Shown here: in pieces, positions 7,601 to 15,273 of the stretch
How the letters are laid out: each line of letters starts with the position of its first letter
How positions within the stretch are numbered: the first letter of the stretch is position 1
NCBI GenBank assembly: GCA_947475065.1
Contig: CANJLB010000027.1
Location: forward strand, 1 to 40,084
From: Opitutia bacterium
GTDB lineage: Bacteria > Verrucomicrobiota > Verrucomicrobiia > Opitutales > Opitutaceae
DNA: 40,084 nt
Direction of reading: 5' to 3'
Program-made: the position numbers and the translations under genes
Notes under the pieces: model-generated
Seen by the model: the letters and a program-made list of their open reading frames with translations, nothing else
Told to the model about the DNA's origin: nothing
Databases searched by the model: none

Positions 7601-10600
7601 GGGTGGTCGTGAACAGCAGGCTGTCGGCGCTCGTGTTGAGCGTGCCGTCGGCCGAGAGCCAGACTTCCAGCAGGACCGGCGTGCCGGCCGGCACCACGCC
7701 CAGCGAGGTGTTGCTGAGGCTGAACGTGACCGCGCTGAACGACGGGCTGACCGCATCGAGATCCGCGGTGCCGGAGGCGCTGACGTTGCTGATCGCGAGC
7801 TTGGGCCGCAGCAGCGTGACCGCGGTGGCGGCAACGTTGTTCGTCAGATCGAGGTCAATGAGGCCGGTGGGCAGCGAGATTTCGGCGAGCAGCTGGAACG
7901 CGCCCTGCCCTGCGTCCGGCACGGTGATCCCGGTGAACGTCACCGAGCGCGTCGCGCCGCCGGGGATCGTGCTGGCAATCGTCTGCGTGCCGAGGAGCGC
8001 ATCACCCAGGTCCACGAGCGCGTCCGACGAAAGATAAAGTTTCACAACCGTGCCGACGGGGATGGCGAAGCCGCCAAGATTGGCCACGGTGACGGAGGTG
8101 TTGGACAACGTGGTGCTGACGCCCACGCTGGTGCTGGTGAGCGCGGGGGCGGTCACGCTGGCGTCGAGCGCACCGATGGCGACCTGCTGGTCGGTGACGG
8201 TCACCGACGCCCCGGCGACCGAGCCGGTGCCGTTGACGATGAAGAGCAGATGATAAACGCCGTTGAGGACGTTCTGCGGAAGGTTGATCGCATGCAGCGG
8301 GCTGGGCAGCGTGACGCTGCCGCCCGAGGCGAGGCCGGCCGTGTAGGAATACTGGTCGAGCAGCACGTCGGCATTGCGGTCGAGCACCCCGTCGGTCGAG
8401 AGGAAGACCTCGATGCTCACGTCCCGAGCGACCGGCACCGCGCCGAGACCGGTGTTGCTGAGACGGTAGGTGACATTGCCAAAAGTGCCGCCGGCACCGA
8501 CACTGGTGGTGTTGGGGAAAACGAAACTGCCGATGCCCAGCGTCGGGCCAACCAGGGTGATGGCGGTGGCGGCGACGTTGTTGGCGATGTTGCGATCGGT
8601 CTGGCCGGCGGGCAGCGCCACGCGCGCGAGCAGGAAGTAACTGCCAGGCGCGACATCGGGGATGGCCACATTCACCAGGCTGAGCAGGAGGCTGGAAACC
8701 GGGTTGAGCGCCGCGCTCTGCGTGCTGGTCTTGAGCAGCCGGTCGCCGGAGTCGAAGACCGCGTCGTCCGAAAGGTAGAGCTCGACGGTGTAGCCGGCGG
8801 TGAAGGCCTGCAAGGAGTCCTGATTCTGCACAAAGGTCGAGATGCTCGCGACCGTGGTGTTGACACCGAAGCTGCCCGTCGTGCTCGTGGGCGAAGTCAC
8901 GGCGAGGTCGGCGGCGCTCACCGTCACGGGAACGCTGAGGACATTGTTGACCGTGCCCGGGTCGCCGTCCGTCGCGCCGCTCTCCAGGACGTTGGCATCG
9001 GAGTTGACGACGAGAAAGAGGTTGTAGGAACCGCCCGCCGTGCCGGCCGGAACCGAGATCGTGCCGTGCGGGGACGGCGGCAGTGCGGCTGACGAGGGCC
9101 CGGCCGCGAGACCGGCAGTGAAGGAGAACTGGTCCAGCAGCGTGGCGGTGGCGGCACTGAACGTCGCATTGGGCGAAATCCACGCCTGCACAAGCAGAGG
9201 GGTGGCGGCGGGCAGCACGCCCTCGCGCAGGTTGCGCAGCGTGTAGGTCACTCCGGTGAACGAGCCGCCGGCAGCCACGGTGGAACCGGAACCGAGCACC
9301 GCACCCGTCAGCGTAAGGTCGGGGCCTTTCACGCGGACGGCGAGCGCAGCGGTGTTGTTGGCCGTCCCGGCGTCACTGTTGCCGGGCGCGGGGTCAATGT
9401 GCGTGAGCAGAAAATAGGCGCCGGGCGCCACGGCCGGGACGACGAGATTGGTGAACTGCTCGAGTTTGCTGCCGGCGGCGGCGAGACTGGCGCCATCGGT
9501 GAGCGAGGCGAGCAGCCGGTCATCCGCGCTGAGCGCGGTGTCGGCGGAGAGGTAGAGCGAAACGGTGAACCCGGCGGCGAAGGCCTGCGAGCCGACGTTT
9601 TGCGCGGAAACGTTGATGACGTCGAGCGTCGCACCGGTGCCGATGACCTTCGCCCCGAGATCGGCGGGGGCCGGGACATTGGGCAGCAAGGCCGCGGTGA
9701 CGGCGAGATCGTGCGACTGGACGGCAACCGTGAGCGCGGCGGTGTTGGTGAGCGTGCCGGTCTCGGTGACGGCGGCGTCCTCGTTGATCGTATAGAGGAG
9801 CTGGTAGCTGCCGCCGACGGTGCCGGCGGGGACGGTGATGTTGCGCGCCGGCAGCGCAACGGATGCGCCGGCGGCGAGGCCGCTCGCCGTCGTGGTGAAG
9901 GTGAACTGGTCCACGAGCACATCGGCGGCGGCGTTGTGCGTCGTCGTGGTGCCAAGGTAGGCCTTGACGAGGATCGCGCGGCCGGCGGCGACCGCGCCGG
10001 TGCCGCCATTGCGAAGCGTGGCGGTCGTGCCGCTAAGCGAACCGCTGGCGAGCACGGTATGCGGTCCGGCCACGGCGAGGCTTTCCACGGTGAGATCGGG
10101 ACCGGCAAGGGTCACGGTCGTGGCCGCGCCGTTGACCGGGCTGAGCGGATTGGCCGCGCCAACCTGCGCGACCTGCGAAATGAGGCTGTAGGAGCCCGGC
10201 GCAACCTCGGGGACGGCGACATCCGGCGAGACAAACGTGACCGTGCGCGAGCTGAGCGCGGCGAGCGGCGCAGCCTGAGTCGAGGTGGCGAGCAGGGTGT
10301 CGCCGACGTCGAGCACGGCGTCCGCCGAAAGATAGAGGCTCACGAGAAAGCTGGCCGTCTGCGTGGCCGAGCCGGAATTTTGCACCGTGACGGAGACCGG
10401 CTGCGCGACGGTGTTGACGCCCAGCGTGGTGGCCGGAACGGCCGGCGCAGTGACGGCGAGACTGACGCCGCTCACCGCGGCCGCCCCAAACGACGGGGAG
10501 AAATTGATGCTGGCGTCCACCGTGCCGTTGCCGAGCTGGCCGACCGAGTTGTTCCCAACCGTGCCGACCACGTTGCCAACCGTGCGGGCGACGACAAAAT

Positions 10601-11666
10601 CCGCCCCGCCCGCGACCGCCGCCCAAGGCGCAAAGCCGGCCTCGGTGTTGCCGATGAGCTGGGGGGTGGGATTGGCGCTGTTGGTGCCCGCCGAACCGGG
10701 CAGATCGAGCTGGCCGTTGAAGTTGAGCCCCCAGCCAAAGAGCGCACCGGAAGCATTGATGGCGTAGCTGGCGTGGTCGCCCGCCCCGACGGCCGACCAC
10801 GACTGCGTGGACGCGATGCGCGTGGGTGTGGTGACATTCGTCCCCGCCGAGCCGGTGCCAACTTCCCCCAGCAGATTGAAGCCCCAGGCGTAGAGCTCGG
10901 TGCCGCGCAACGCGAGCACATGGCCGGAGCCGCCGGCCAGTTTGGTCCAGCCGGTGAGCACGCCGATCTGCGTGGACGTGGAAGAAGTGGGCGGGGACCC
11001 GGCGGTGCCGCCGCGCCCGAGCTCACCGGAAGCATTGTTGCCCCACGCGTAGAGCTTGCCGTCGGCCCCGATGGCAATGGCGGCGAGATCCGTGGTGGCG
11101 AGGGCGGAATAGCTGCGCGAGCCGACCACAACCGGCGTGCTGTGGGAGGCGGTGTTCCCCTGCCCGAGCTGGCCGAAGCTGCCGTTGCCCCACGCATAAA
11201 TGCGGCCGGGAGCGCCGGGCGCATCCACGAGGGCCAGACCGAAGTTCTGCCCGGCGGCGACGGCGCGGACGACCGCACCCGACAGCGTGGAGAGGACGGC
11301 CACACGCACGGGGGCCGAGGCGGAGGTGGAAGAGCCGGTGCCGAGCTGGCCGGAGGTGTTGTTGCCCCAAGCCCAAAGCGCGCCGGCAGTGTCAATGCCC
11401 AGGGAGAAATCCTGCCCCATCGCCACCGCGCTCCAGGTGTGCGATCCGGTGACGAGCGCAGGCTGGGAGAGCGAGGTGGAAAAGCTGCCCAGGCCGAGCT
11501 GACCGAAGGAATTTGCGCCCCATGTGCGGAGGTTGCCCGCGGAGTCAATCGCGCCGGCGAAATCGCGGCCGGCCGCGATCGTTTCGGCGCGCACCGCCGG
11601 GGCGAGGAGCGCGACACCTACGCCGAGGGCCAGCCGGCGGAGGAGGGTGGCGAGAGTTGGTTTCAT
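4647..11666 (-). CDS. Giant secreted RCC1 beta-propeller / CARDB-repeat surface protein
   Basis: This 2339-aa protein starts MKPTLATLLRRLALGV with a Sec signal ending at APAVRA. Residues about 28-390 hold seven or so RCC1-type repeats (WGANSFGQLGLG, WGNNTSGQLGTG, WGNGSFGQLGQG, WGNNASGELGRG), expected to form a beta-propeller. Residues about 400-1400 hold eight CARDB/APHP-like immunoglobulin-fold units of about 125 aa in which two types alternate (finding below). Two beta-sandwich-like modules follow (about 1430-1730, NAQWFSVTDTR and DGTWFGAADGT), one more CARDB-like unit (near 1815), and a fibronectin-III-like C-terminal domain (about 2250-2339). There is no membrane anchor, LPXTG or PEP-CTERM. 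It is the last gene of the Pil-like operon, 49 bp after the secretin, with a good ribosome site. It is probably exported, perhaps by that machine, and adhesive; this role is inference. Large antisense frames here are codon-bias shadows. Confidence 0.9.
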   Translation of the reverse strand: MKPTLATLLRRLALGVGVALLAPAVRAETIAAGRDFAGAIDSAGNLRTWGANSFGQLGLGSFSTSLSQPALVTGSHTWSAVAMGQDFSLGIDTAGALWAWGNNTSGQLGTGSSTSASAPVRVAVLSTLSGAVVRAVAAGQNFGLALVDAPGAPGRIYAWGNGSFGQLGQGNTASHSTPVVVGSRSYSALATTDLAAIAIGADGKLYAWGNNASGELGRGGTAGSPPTSSTSTQIGVLTGWTKLAGGSGHVLALRGTELYAWGFNLLGEVGTGSAGTNVTTPTRIASTQSWSAVGAGDHASYAINASGALFGWGLNFNGQLDLPGSAGTNSANPTPQLIGNTEAGFAPWAAVAGGADFVVARTVGNVVGTVGNNSVGQLGNGTVDASINFSPSFGAAAVSGVSLAVTAPAVPATTLGVNTVAQPVSVTVQNSGSATQTASFLVSLYLSADAVLDVGDTLLATSTQAAPLAALSSRTVTFVSPDVAVPEVAPGSYSLISQVAQVGAANPLSPVNGAATTVTLAGPDLTVESLAVAGPHTVLASGSLSGTTATLRNGGTGAVAAGRAILVKAYLGTTTTHNAAADVLVDQFTFTTTASGLAAGASVALPARNITVPAGTVGGSYQLLYTINEDAAVTETGTLTNTAALTVAVQSHDLAVTAALLPNVPAPADLGAKVIGTGATLDVINVSAQNVGSQAFAAGFTVSLYLSADTALSADDRLLASLTDGASLAAAGSKLEQFTNLVVPAVAPGAYFLLTHIDPAPGNSDAGTANNTAALAVRVKGPDLTLTGAVLGSGSTVAAGGSFTGVTYTLRNLREGVLPAATPLLVQAWISPNATFSAATATLLDQFSFTAGLAAGPSSAALPPSPHGTISVPAGTAGGSYNLFLVVNSDANVLESGATDGDPGTVNNVLSVPVTVSAADLAVTSPTSTTGSFGVNTTVASISTFVQNQDSLQAFTAGYTVELYLSDDAVFDSGDRLLKTSTQSAALNPVSSLLLSLVNVAIPDVAPGSYFLLARVALPAGQTDRNIANNVAATAITLVGPTLGIGSFVFPNTTSVGAGGTFGNVTYRLSNTGLGAVPVARDVSIEVFLSTDGVLDRNADVLLDQYSYTAGLASGGSVTLPSPLHAINLPQNVLNGVYHLLFIVNGTGSVAGASVTVTDQQVAIGALDASVTAPALTSTSVGVSTTLSNTSVTVANLGGFAIPVGTVVKLYLSSDALVDLGDALLGTQTIASTIPGGATRSVTFTGITVPDAGQGAFQLLAEISLPTGLIDLDLTNNVAATAVTLLRPKLAISNVSASGTADLDAVSPSFSAVTFSLSNTSLGVVPAGTPVLLEVWLSADGTLNTSADSLLFTTTQSAGLAGGASAAIGPFNVPLDPNTVGGNYFLIFAANRDRAVQESDSLVATAARQVFLQKTNAPGLAFDFGTFTLSGNAQWFSVTDTRASDSTAFQSPTLSSGQSATLTLTVSGPTTINAPWQIIGNSSDQVSYAVDGVVPANQTSGTLTVGETYQIVSFVAGDSFTSVGASANTTGTVFTATGTTPSAWTNGSVLSAARLFGFQPSYKPKLITVPSGTHTVSWTYAQGSTSTTSFARLDLDLPSFSTSGDGTWFGAADGTAPTGTGTAARSPVLATGQQATLQLPVSGPAVVDFWWRAASVADQDTLSFFIDGQLAELPTTAFFTDPVQAVISGTTNWANVAFLIGSGTHTLSWVYSQNSTTTASATFVDGLQILSPIAATNATNRLTNPATHADVPPENLDLAITGVTAPTGTYLLDDANGTGRLPVTIAVANLGVDFSATSLTPSWDSTDLEIHLSTNRTFGDSDDIDLGSFANLDALDFGDEAVFDGEINLPFDIPSGDYFLLLRLAGATGQTEFTLANNTQVLGPGYVIQRAPDLVITNFQGLSPNNPHHPEDSMFVDYTITNTGLGTVQPSQPFKMQIALMGIAVAATDLSQGIVVKTYPVVTHSLFLPEVNGQHPNGGSADVTHFLDLPTLRDTLAGLGLIDSTVAEDSGTVAAKASLLSGFKFYFRTFVDSDVTSLKPNGDVTESSETNIQFDGNTFTITTVPDSLNVGEYFGQTIFSTLAIATGNTSIGSSTAAATFTTSAAFASLIQDYALGKGLAGSPQSLFQPTTQNGFPSLTVLPGGTDTYLTETFDFNIRANDVQIDVQSSTDLVNWTTLISLTPPYGGTSGAHSLSGFGGLKDNPFVLAVDGNNTSVQDTYVARVTVRDSVPAAGASTRFMRLNISPLSTIIAPATPTISANFSSSAGGVILDFGSAPASGAYVIERATTAAATTFTIIGSSTTSTFLDTANSDSYVYRVRTVNAAGTSATALSGAVTVP

Positions 11667-11681
11667 GGGCGGCCTTTCCTT
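11667..11681 (-). promoter_or_regulatory. Ribosome binding site of the giant gene
   Basis: On the minus strand AAGGAAAGG (11681-11673) ends six bases before the ATG at 11666. It is one of the clearest Shine-Dalgarno sequences in the window, where many genes lack one, and it fixes the start of the giant protein. Confidence 0.65.
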
Positions 11682-11715
11682 AAAACGGGACGCGGGTGCT
11701 GGCGGCGGGAGACAA

Positions 11716-13464
11716 TCAGCGGCGGGAGCTGGGCGTGGGGCGAGCGGGGACCGGCGGGGCGACCGTCCGGAGAGGCGCGGGCGGGGGCTGCGGAGGCGGC
11801 GCGGCGGGCTTCATGGCCGGGGTCGCCGGAAGCAAAGGATTGAAGGGATCCGTGCCGTCACGGTAGCCGGGCAGGTCCACGCGCCTGATGTCCATCGAGC
11901 GGACATCGGAAGAGTTGAAGACCTGCTCGACCGTGGCGCCCTCGGGACTGAGGGTTTTGGCCGTGATGAAAATGATGAGGTTGCTGCTGGTCTCGTTTTT
12001 GCCATCGGTCTTGAAGAGGCGGCCGAGGAACGGAATGTCGCCGAGAAGCGGAACCTTGGTCGTGCTTTTGTTGGCGTTCTTGGTCAGCAAACCGCCGATC
12101 CCCATCGTGTAGCCGTCCTTGAGGGAAACGTTGGTGACGGCCTTGCGGGTGCCGATGATGGGGATGTCGGTACCGCTGAAGTTGACCGCACCGGTTTTCT
12201 GGCTGACCTCGGGGGATACCGTGAGATGGATGAAGCCGAGGGAGTTGACCTGCGGAGTAACCTTTAGAATGACCCCGATGGGCTTGAAATCAAAACCGCT
12301 GACGACGTAGGCCCCGGTCTGGGCATTGTAGCTGTATTGCGGGATCGGATCCTCCTCCCCCACGCCGATCGTGGCCTCCTTGTTGTTGAGCGTGACGATG
12401 GTGGGGTTGGAGACAATCTTGGTGCCGTTGAGGGACTGGAGGGCGCTGATAACCACGTTGAACTGGGGGGCCGAAAAGACCGCCGTGGACGCATGCGACA
12501 CATCAATTGTGTCGGCCAGCGAATTAAGGCCAGTGAGGGCCGACGTGGCGGTGTTGTCATTCGTGATGGTGCTGGTGGGCGGACCGCTGCCGGAGGTGAA
12601 ATTTGAGGAGGAATTGGCGGTGGTGCCGTTGGTGGTGTCGGTGCCGTTGCTGCCCGTGGTGCCGGTGACCCGGCTATAGGTGCTGGAGACCGGGCCGGCG
12701 GCGAGATTGTAGCCGCTCAGCGAGGACCAGTTCACCCCAAGGTTTTTGATGTCGTTGCTGTTCACCTCGATGAACTTCGACTCGATCATCACCTGGTCGG
12801 TGGTGCGGTCGAGCTGTTCGAGGATGGGCCGGAGCTTGGCGAGCGTGGTGGCGCGCGCGGTGATGACGAGGCTGTTAGTGCGCGGATCCACGATGATTTT
12901 TTCGTTGGCGCCCCCCAGCAGCGCAGACAACGGGCTCTTACTGAGATCCGGCTTGATTTTGGGATCGCTGGAGTCGCCGCCCGCCAGGTCTATCGCCTTG
13001 GCGTAGTTGAGCAGAAACACCTCCGTGACCAGCGGCTCCTGCGCTAGCACGTCCTGGCTGATGACCTTGATGATCTTGCCTTCCTCGACAAACGTGTAGC
13101 CGACAGGCGTGAGAACGACCTTATAGATGTCGCGCCACGTCACGTCGTGAAGCTTGATGGAGGCCTTGCCCACGAGGGTGTCGGGGATGACTACGTTGAG
13201 TTCAAGGATGTCGGCGATGTTGCGGAGGATGCCGCGGATGTCATCGTCGGGAAAATCCACCGTGATGGTGTCCTGTGTCTTGGTGACGCCCGCCTTGGTC
13301 GTGTCCTGCGTGATGGCAAACCCGGGGGCCGGCGGCTGGACGGGCGTAGCGGGTCCGGCGGCCGGAGCCTCCGGGGACGGAGCGGGGGCGGCAGGCGCGG
13401 CGGGCTGGGCGCGGAGCGTGATGGCGGCGAGCAGGGCGGCGGCAAAGAGGGGGGTGGTTTTCAT
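11716..13464 (-). CDS. Outer-membrane secretin (PilQ/GspD family)
   Basis: 582-aa secretin, expected to form the outer-membrane ring of a type IV pilus or type II-like system. Order: signal peptide (about 1-19), Ala/Pro linker (20-48), an N0/STN-like domain (about 64-135, ITVDFPDDDIRGILRNIADI, a PilQ-like pattern), an N1-like domain (about 145-225, VDPRTNSLVITA), a Ser/Thr/Asn-rich insert (about 255-310), and the secretin core (about 325-515) with the family signature VPLLGDIPFLGRLFK near its end. A Pro-rich tail (about 545-582) is unusual and may bind a partner. It has fewer N-domains than GspD. Its ATG overlaps the stop of the upstream PilP-like gene as ATGA, so translation is probably coupled. 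It is preceded by PilM/N/O/P-like genes and followed by the giant RCC1 gene. PilQ is the best guess; a T2SS-type secretin is possible. Confidence 0.92.
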   Translation of the reverse strand: MKTTPLFAAALLAAITLRAQPAAPAAPAPSPEAPAAGPATPVQPPAPGFAITQDTTKAGVTKTQDTITVDFPDDDIRGILRNIADILELNVVIPDTLVGKASIKLHDVTWRDIYKVVLTPVGYTFVEEGKIIKVISQDVLAQEPLVTEVFLLNYAKAIDLAGGDSSDPKIKPDLSKSPLSALLGGANEKIIVDPRTNSLVITARATTLAKLRPILEQLDRTTDQVMIESKFIEVNSNDIKNLGVNWSSLSGYNLAAGPVSSTYSRVTGTTGSNGTDTTNGTTANSSSNFTSGSGPPTSTITNDNTATSALTGLNSLADTIDVSHASTAVFSAPQFNVVISALQSLNGTKIVSNPTIVTLNNKEATIGVGEEDPIPQYSYNAQTGAYVVSGFDFKPIGVILKVTPQVNSLGFIHLTVSPEVSQKTGAVNFSGTDIPIIGTRKAVTNVSLKDGYTMGIGGLLTKNANKSTTKVPLLGDIPFLGRLFKTDGKNETSSNLIIFITAKTLSPEGATVEQVFNSSDVRSMDIRRVDLPGYRDGTDPFNPLLPATPAMKPAAPPPQPPPAPLRTVAPPVPARPTPSSRR

Positions 13465-13988
13465 TTTCGTTTTAAAATGGGCCGGGTGGTTTCCTCGTTA
13501 TTGAAGCGAAGCGTGAAGGAGTCGCTGCGGATGGCGGTGATGGTGAGCTCGTAGGTCTTGCCGTCCTTGGCATAGATGCCAAAGAGACTCTCGCCCACGT
13601 GGCGGCGGGTCTGGCCGCCAAAGACGAGGAGCGGCTCGCCGTTGATCACCATCGTACCGCTGGGCGTGATAAGCTCCGCGATCGTCTCGAGCAACTCGCG
13701 GTCGGGCAGCACGCGGGGCGGCGCGGCGGGCTGGCCGGGCGCAGTGGAGTCGGGGTTGGCGCCGGCGAGCACAGGACCGGCCTCGCCGGGCTTGAAGCCG
13801 GGCGGGTTGAACGGATCCTTGAGGACGGCCGGCAGCGGGGTGGCGGACTTGGGTGCGAGGAGCGTCTGGGCGAGCGCAAGCACGGTCTTGCGCTGAGCGG
13901 GCGCCGGCACGGTATCGGCGGCGGGCAGCACAACGGGTGCGACCAGGAGAAGGCCGGCGGCAATGGCGAGATGGCGGCGGGAATTCAT
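13461..13988 (-). CDS. PilP/GspC-like periplasmic protein
   Basis: 175-aa protein with a signal peptide (MNSRRHLAIAAGLLLV, cleavage near residue 22-24). A low-complexity Ala/Pro region holds the motif LKDPFNPPGF (DPF at 58-60), a short motif common just before the folded part of PilP- and GspC-type proteins. A C-terminal beta-rich part (about 95-175, PSGTMVINGEPLLVFGG, YELTITAIRSDSFTLRF) resembles the small beta-domain that contacts the secretin N0 domain. Sequence similarity to true PilP is weak, so the call rests on position between PilO-like and secretin genes, size, secretion signal and the DPF motif. ATGA overlaps link it to both neighbours. Inferred role: periplasmic connector between the PilN/PilO pair and the secretin. 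Confidence 0.65.
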   Translation of the reverse strand: MNSRRHLAIAAGLLLVAPVVLPAADTVPAPAQRKTVLALAQTLLAPKSATPLPAVLKDPFNPPGFKPGEAGPVLAGANPDSTAPGQPAAPPRVLPDRELLETIAELITPSGTMVINGEPLLVFGGQTRRHVGESLFGIYAKDGKTYELTITAIRSDSFTLRFNNEETTRPILKRK

Positions 13989-14608
13989 TTGGCGGGCGCG
14001 GCCGGGGTGGCAGGGGAATTGGCGAGCAGCTCGACGTTGACGGTGAGGTTGAGCTTGGGGCCGGCCTCGGCCTCGGCCTCAACGCTCTGGCCGACGCTGG
14101 CGAGGACGACGCTGGTGAAGCGGCTGAAGCGCTGGCCGGTTTCAATACGTCGCAGCAGTTCAACGGTCTGCCGGAAATCACCGCTCTCTACGAGGGTGTA
14201 GGCTTCGGGCACATAAGATGTCTTCGGCGGCGTGCCTTTGGCCGAGGAGGGCAGGACGAGACCGATACGGTTCGTCCTGATATCCTTCACGCCGGCGGCG
14301 CTCTCGATCTGATAGAAATAGCGGAGATTGAGCAAGATGTCCTTGGTCTGCACGGCGCGATCCTGCGCCTCCTTGTTGGCAGCCACCAGCGCATCGAGAT
14401 CCTTGTCGAAATCGCGACCCTTGGTGTTGTTGCCTTTCAGCCGCTTCGCCTCCGACTGCTTGTCGTCCCGCAGCTTGGTCTGCTCGTCCACGACATCGAG
14501 GCGAAAATACAGCGTGACGGCCAGCAGGAGGCTGAGCAGGCCGCAGACGACGCCGACCGGCTGTTTCTTGCCGATGGCAACAAGGTCTTTTCCCGTCAGC
14601 TGTTTCAT
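13985..14608 (-). CDS. pilO: PilO-like inner-membrane alignment protein
   Basis: 207-aa bitopic protein: short cytoplasmic N-terminus, one membrane helix (about 17-35, PVGVVCGLLSLLLAVTLYF), a predicted coiled coil (about 38-90, rich in K, E, D and L), then an alpha/beta periplasmic domain (about 120-195) with the pattern SGDFRQTVELLRRIE, as in the ferredoxin-like domain of PilO/GspM proteins. It ends in an Ala/Pro tail. PilO pairs with PilN in the periplasm to link the cytoplasmic PilM ring to PilP and the secretin. It overlaps both flanking genes by 4 bp, as expected for co-translated subunits. Family sequence similarity is low, as is normal for PilO; topology, order and size carry the assignment. 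Confidence 0.75.
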   Translation of the reverse strand: MKQLTGKDLVAIGKKQPVGVVCGLLSLLLAVTLYFRLDVVDEQTKLRDDKQSEAKRLKGNNTKGRDFDKDLDALVAANKEAQDRAVQTKDILLNLRYFYQIESAAGVKDIRTNRIGLVLPSSAKGTPPKTSYVPEAYTLVESGDFRQTVELLRRIETGQRFSRFTSVVLASVGQSVEAEAEAGPKLNLTVNVELLANSPATPAAPAK

Positions 14609-15273
14609 TTTTTGGCCTCCTTGTCCTTGTCCTTGTCCTTGTTTTCCTTGGTCGCGGGCTCCTTGAACTTGAGCCTGAGGTCGAAGTCATACCAGCCGGT
14701 GGCAGGATTGCTGCCTTGGTTGGTGGCGGAAATATCTTCGAAAAACGAACCATAGACAGGATCGGTGCGGAGCTGGCGGATGTAGTCATCGGCGTCGCCT
14801 GCGGCCTCGTCGGTTGCACCGCGCGCATGGCCACGCAGGATGACCTCAGACTGACGATATTCGACATGGGTCAGTGCAATCTTGCCGGGCAATTGCTCAC
14901 CCAAATGCAGGATAAAGTTGGAGAGCACGAATTTGCCGGGGCCGACGAACTCCGCGAGCTCGCGCAGCTTTTTCTCCTCGACCTCAAATTTTTCCGCCCG
15001 CGCCAGGGCCTGCTTGCTGCCCGGCTCGTCCTTGGTGATCTGGGTCTGGAGTTCCTCGGTCTGGGCGGCGAGCGAGCGTGCCTCCATCTCGCGGTTGATG
15101 GTGATGATCAACAGCGTAAGCGTAACTGTGACGGCAGCGATGTTGATGAAAAACGCCGTGCGAACCGTCTTCGTATCGGGCAGCCGATCGATATTGCGGA
15201 AGTTCGGGTGCCAGGCCGGTATCGCCTGCGCCGCCGGCTTGGCGTCACGAGGCTTTTTCGGGAGCAGCGGCAT
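14605..15273 (-). CDS. pilN: PilN-like inner-membrane alignment protein
   Basis: 222-aa bitopic protein with a basic, proline-rich cytoplasmic start (MPLLPKKPRDAKP; in known PilN proteins the N-terminal peptide docks on PilM), one membrane helix (about 38-60, FFINIAAVTVTLTLLII), a coiled coil (about 62-110) and a periplasmic domain (about 115-205). The lysine/aspartate tail (KENKDKDKDKEAKK) is encoded by a 6-bp tandem repeat near 14622-14645 that could vary in length by slippage. The start lies 29 bp inside the PilM-like gene; no better downstream start exists. Order PilM-PilN-PilO-PilP-like-secretin matches the canonical pilMNOPQ arrangement. Confidence 0.78.
   Translation of the reverse strand: MPLLPKKPRDAKPAAQAIPAWHPNFRNIDRLPDTKTVRTAFFINIAAVTVTLTLLIITINREMEARSLAAQTEELQTQITKDEPGSKQALARAEKFEVEEKKLRELAEFVGPGKFVLSNFILHLGEQLPGKIALTHVEYRQSEVILRGHARGATDEAAGDADDYIRQLRTDPVYGSFFEDISATNQGSNPATGWYDFDLRLKFKEPATKENKDKDKDKEAKK

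Noticed and set aside
6945-11843. Plus-strand frames of 715 and 814 residues opposite the giant gene
   Set aside because: They are Arg/Glu/Gly-rich antisense products of a high-GC repetitive gene, without domains or start signals.
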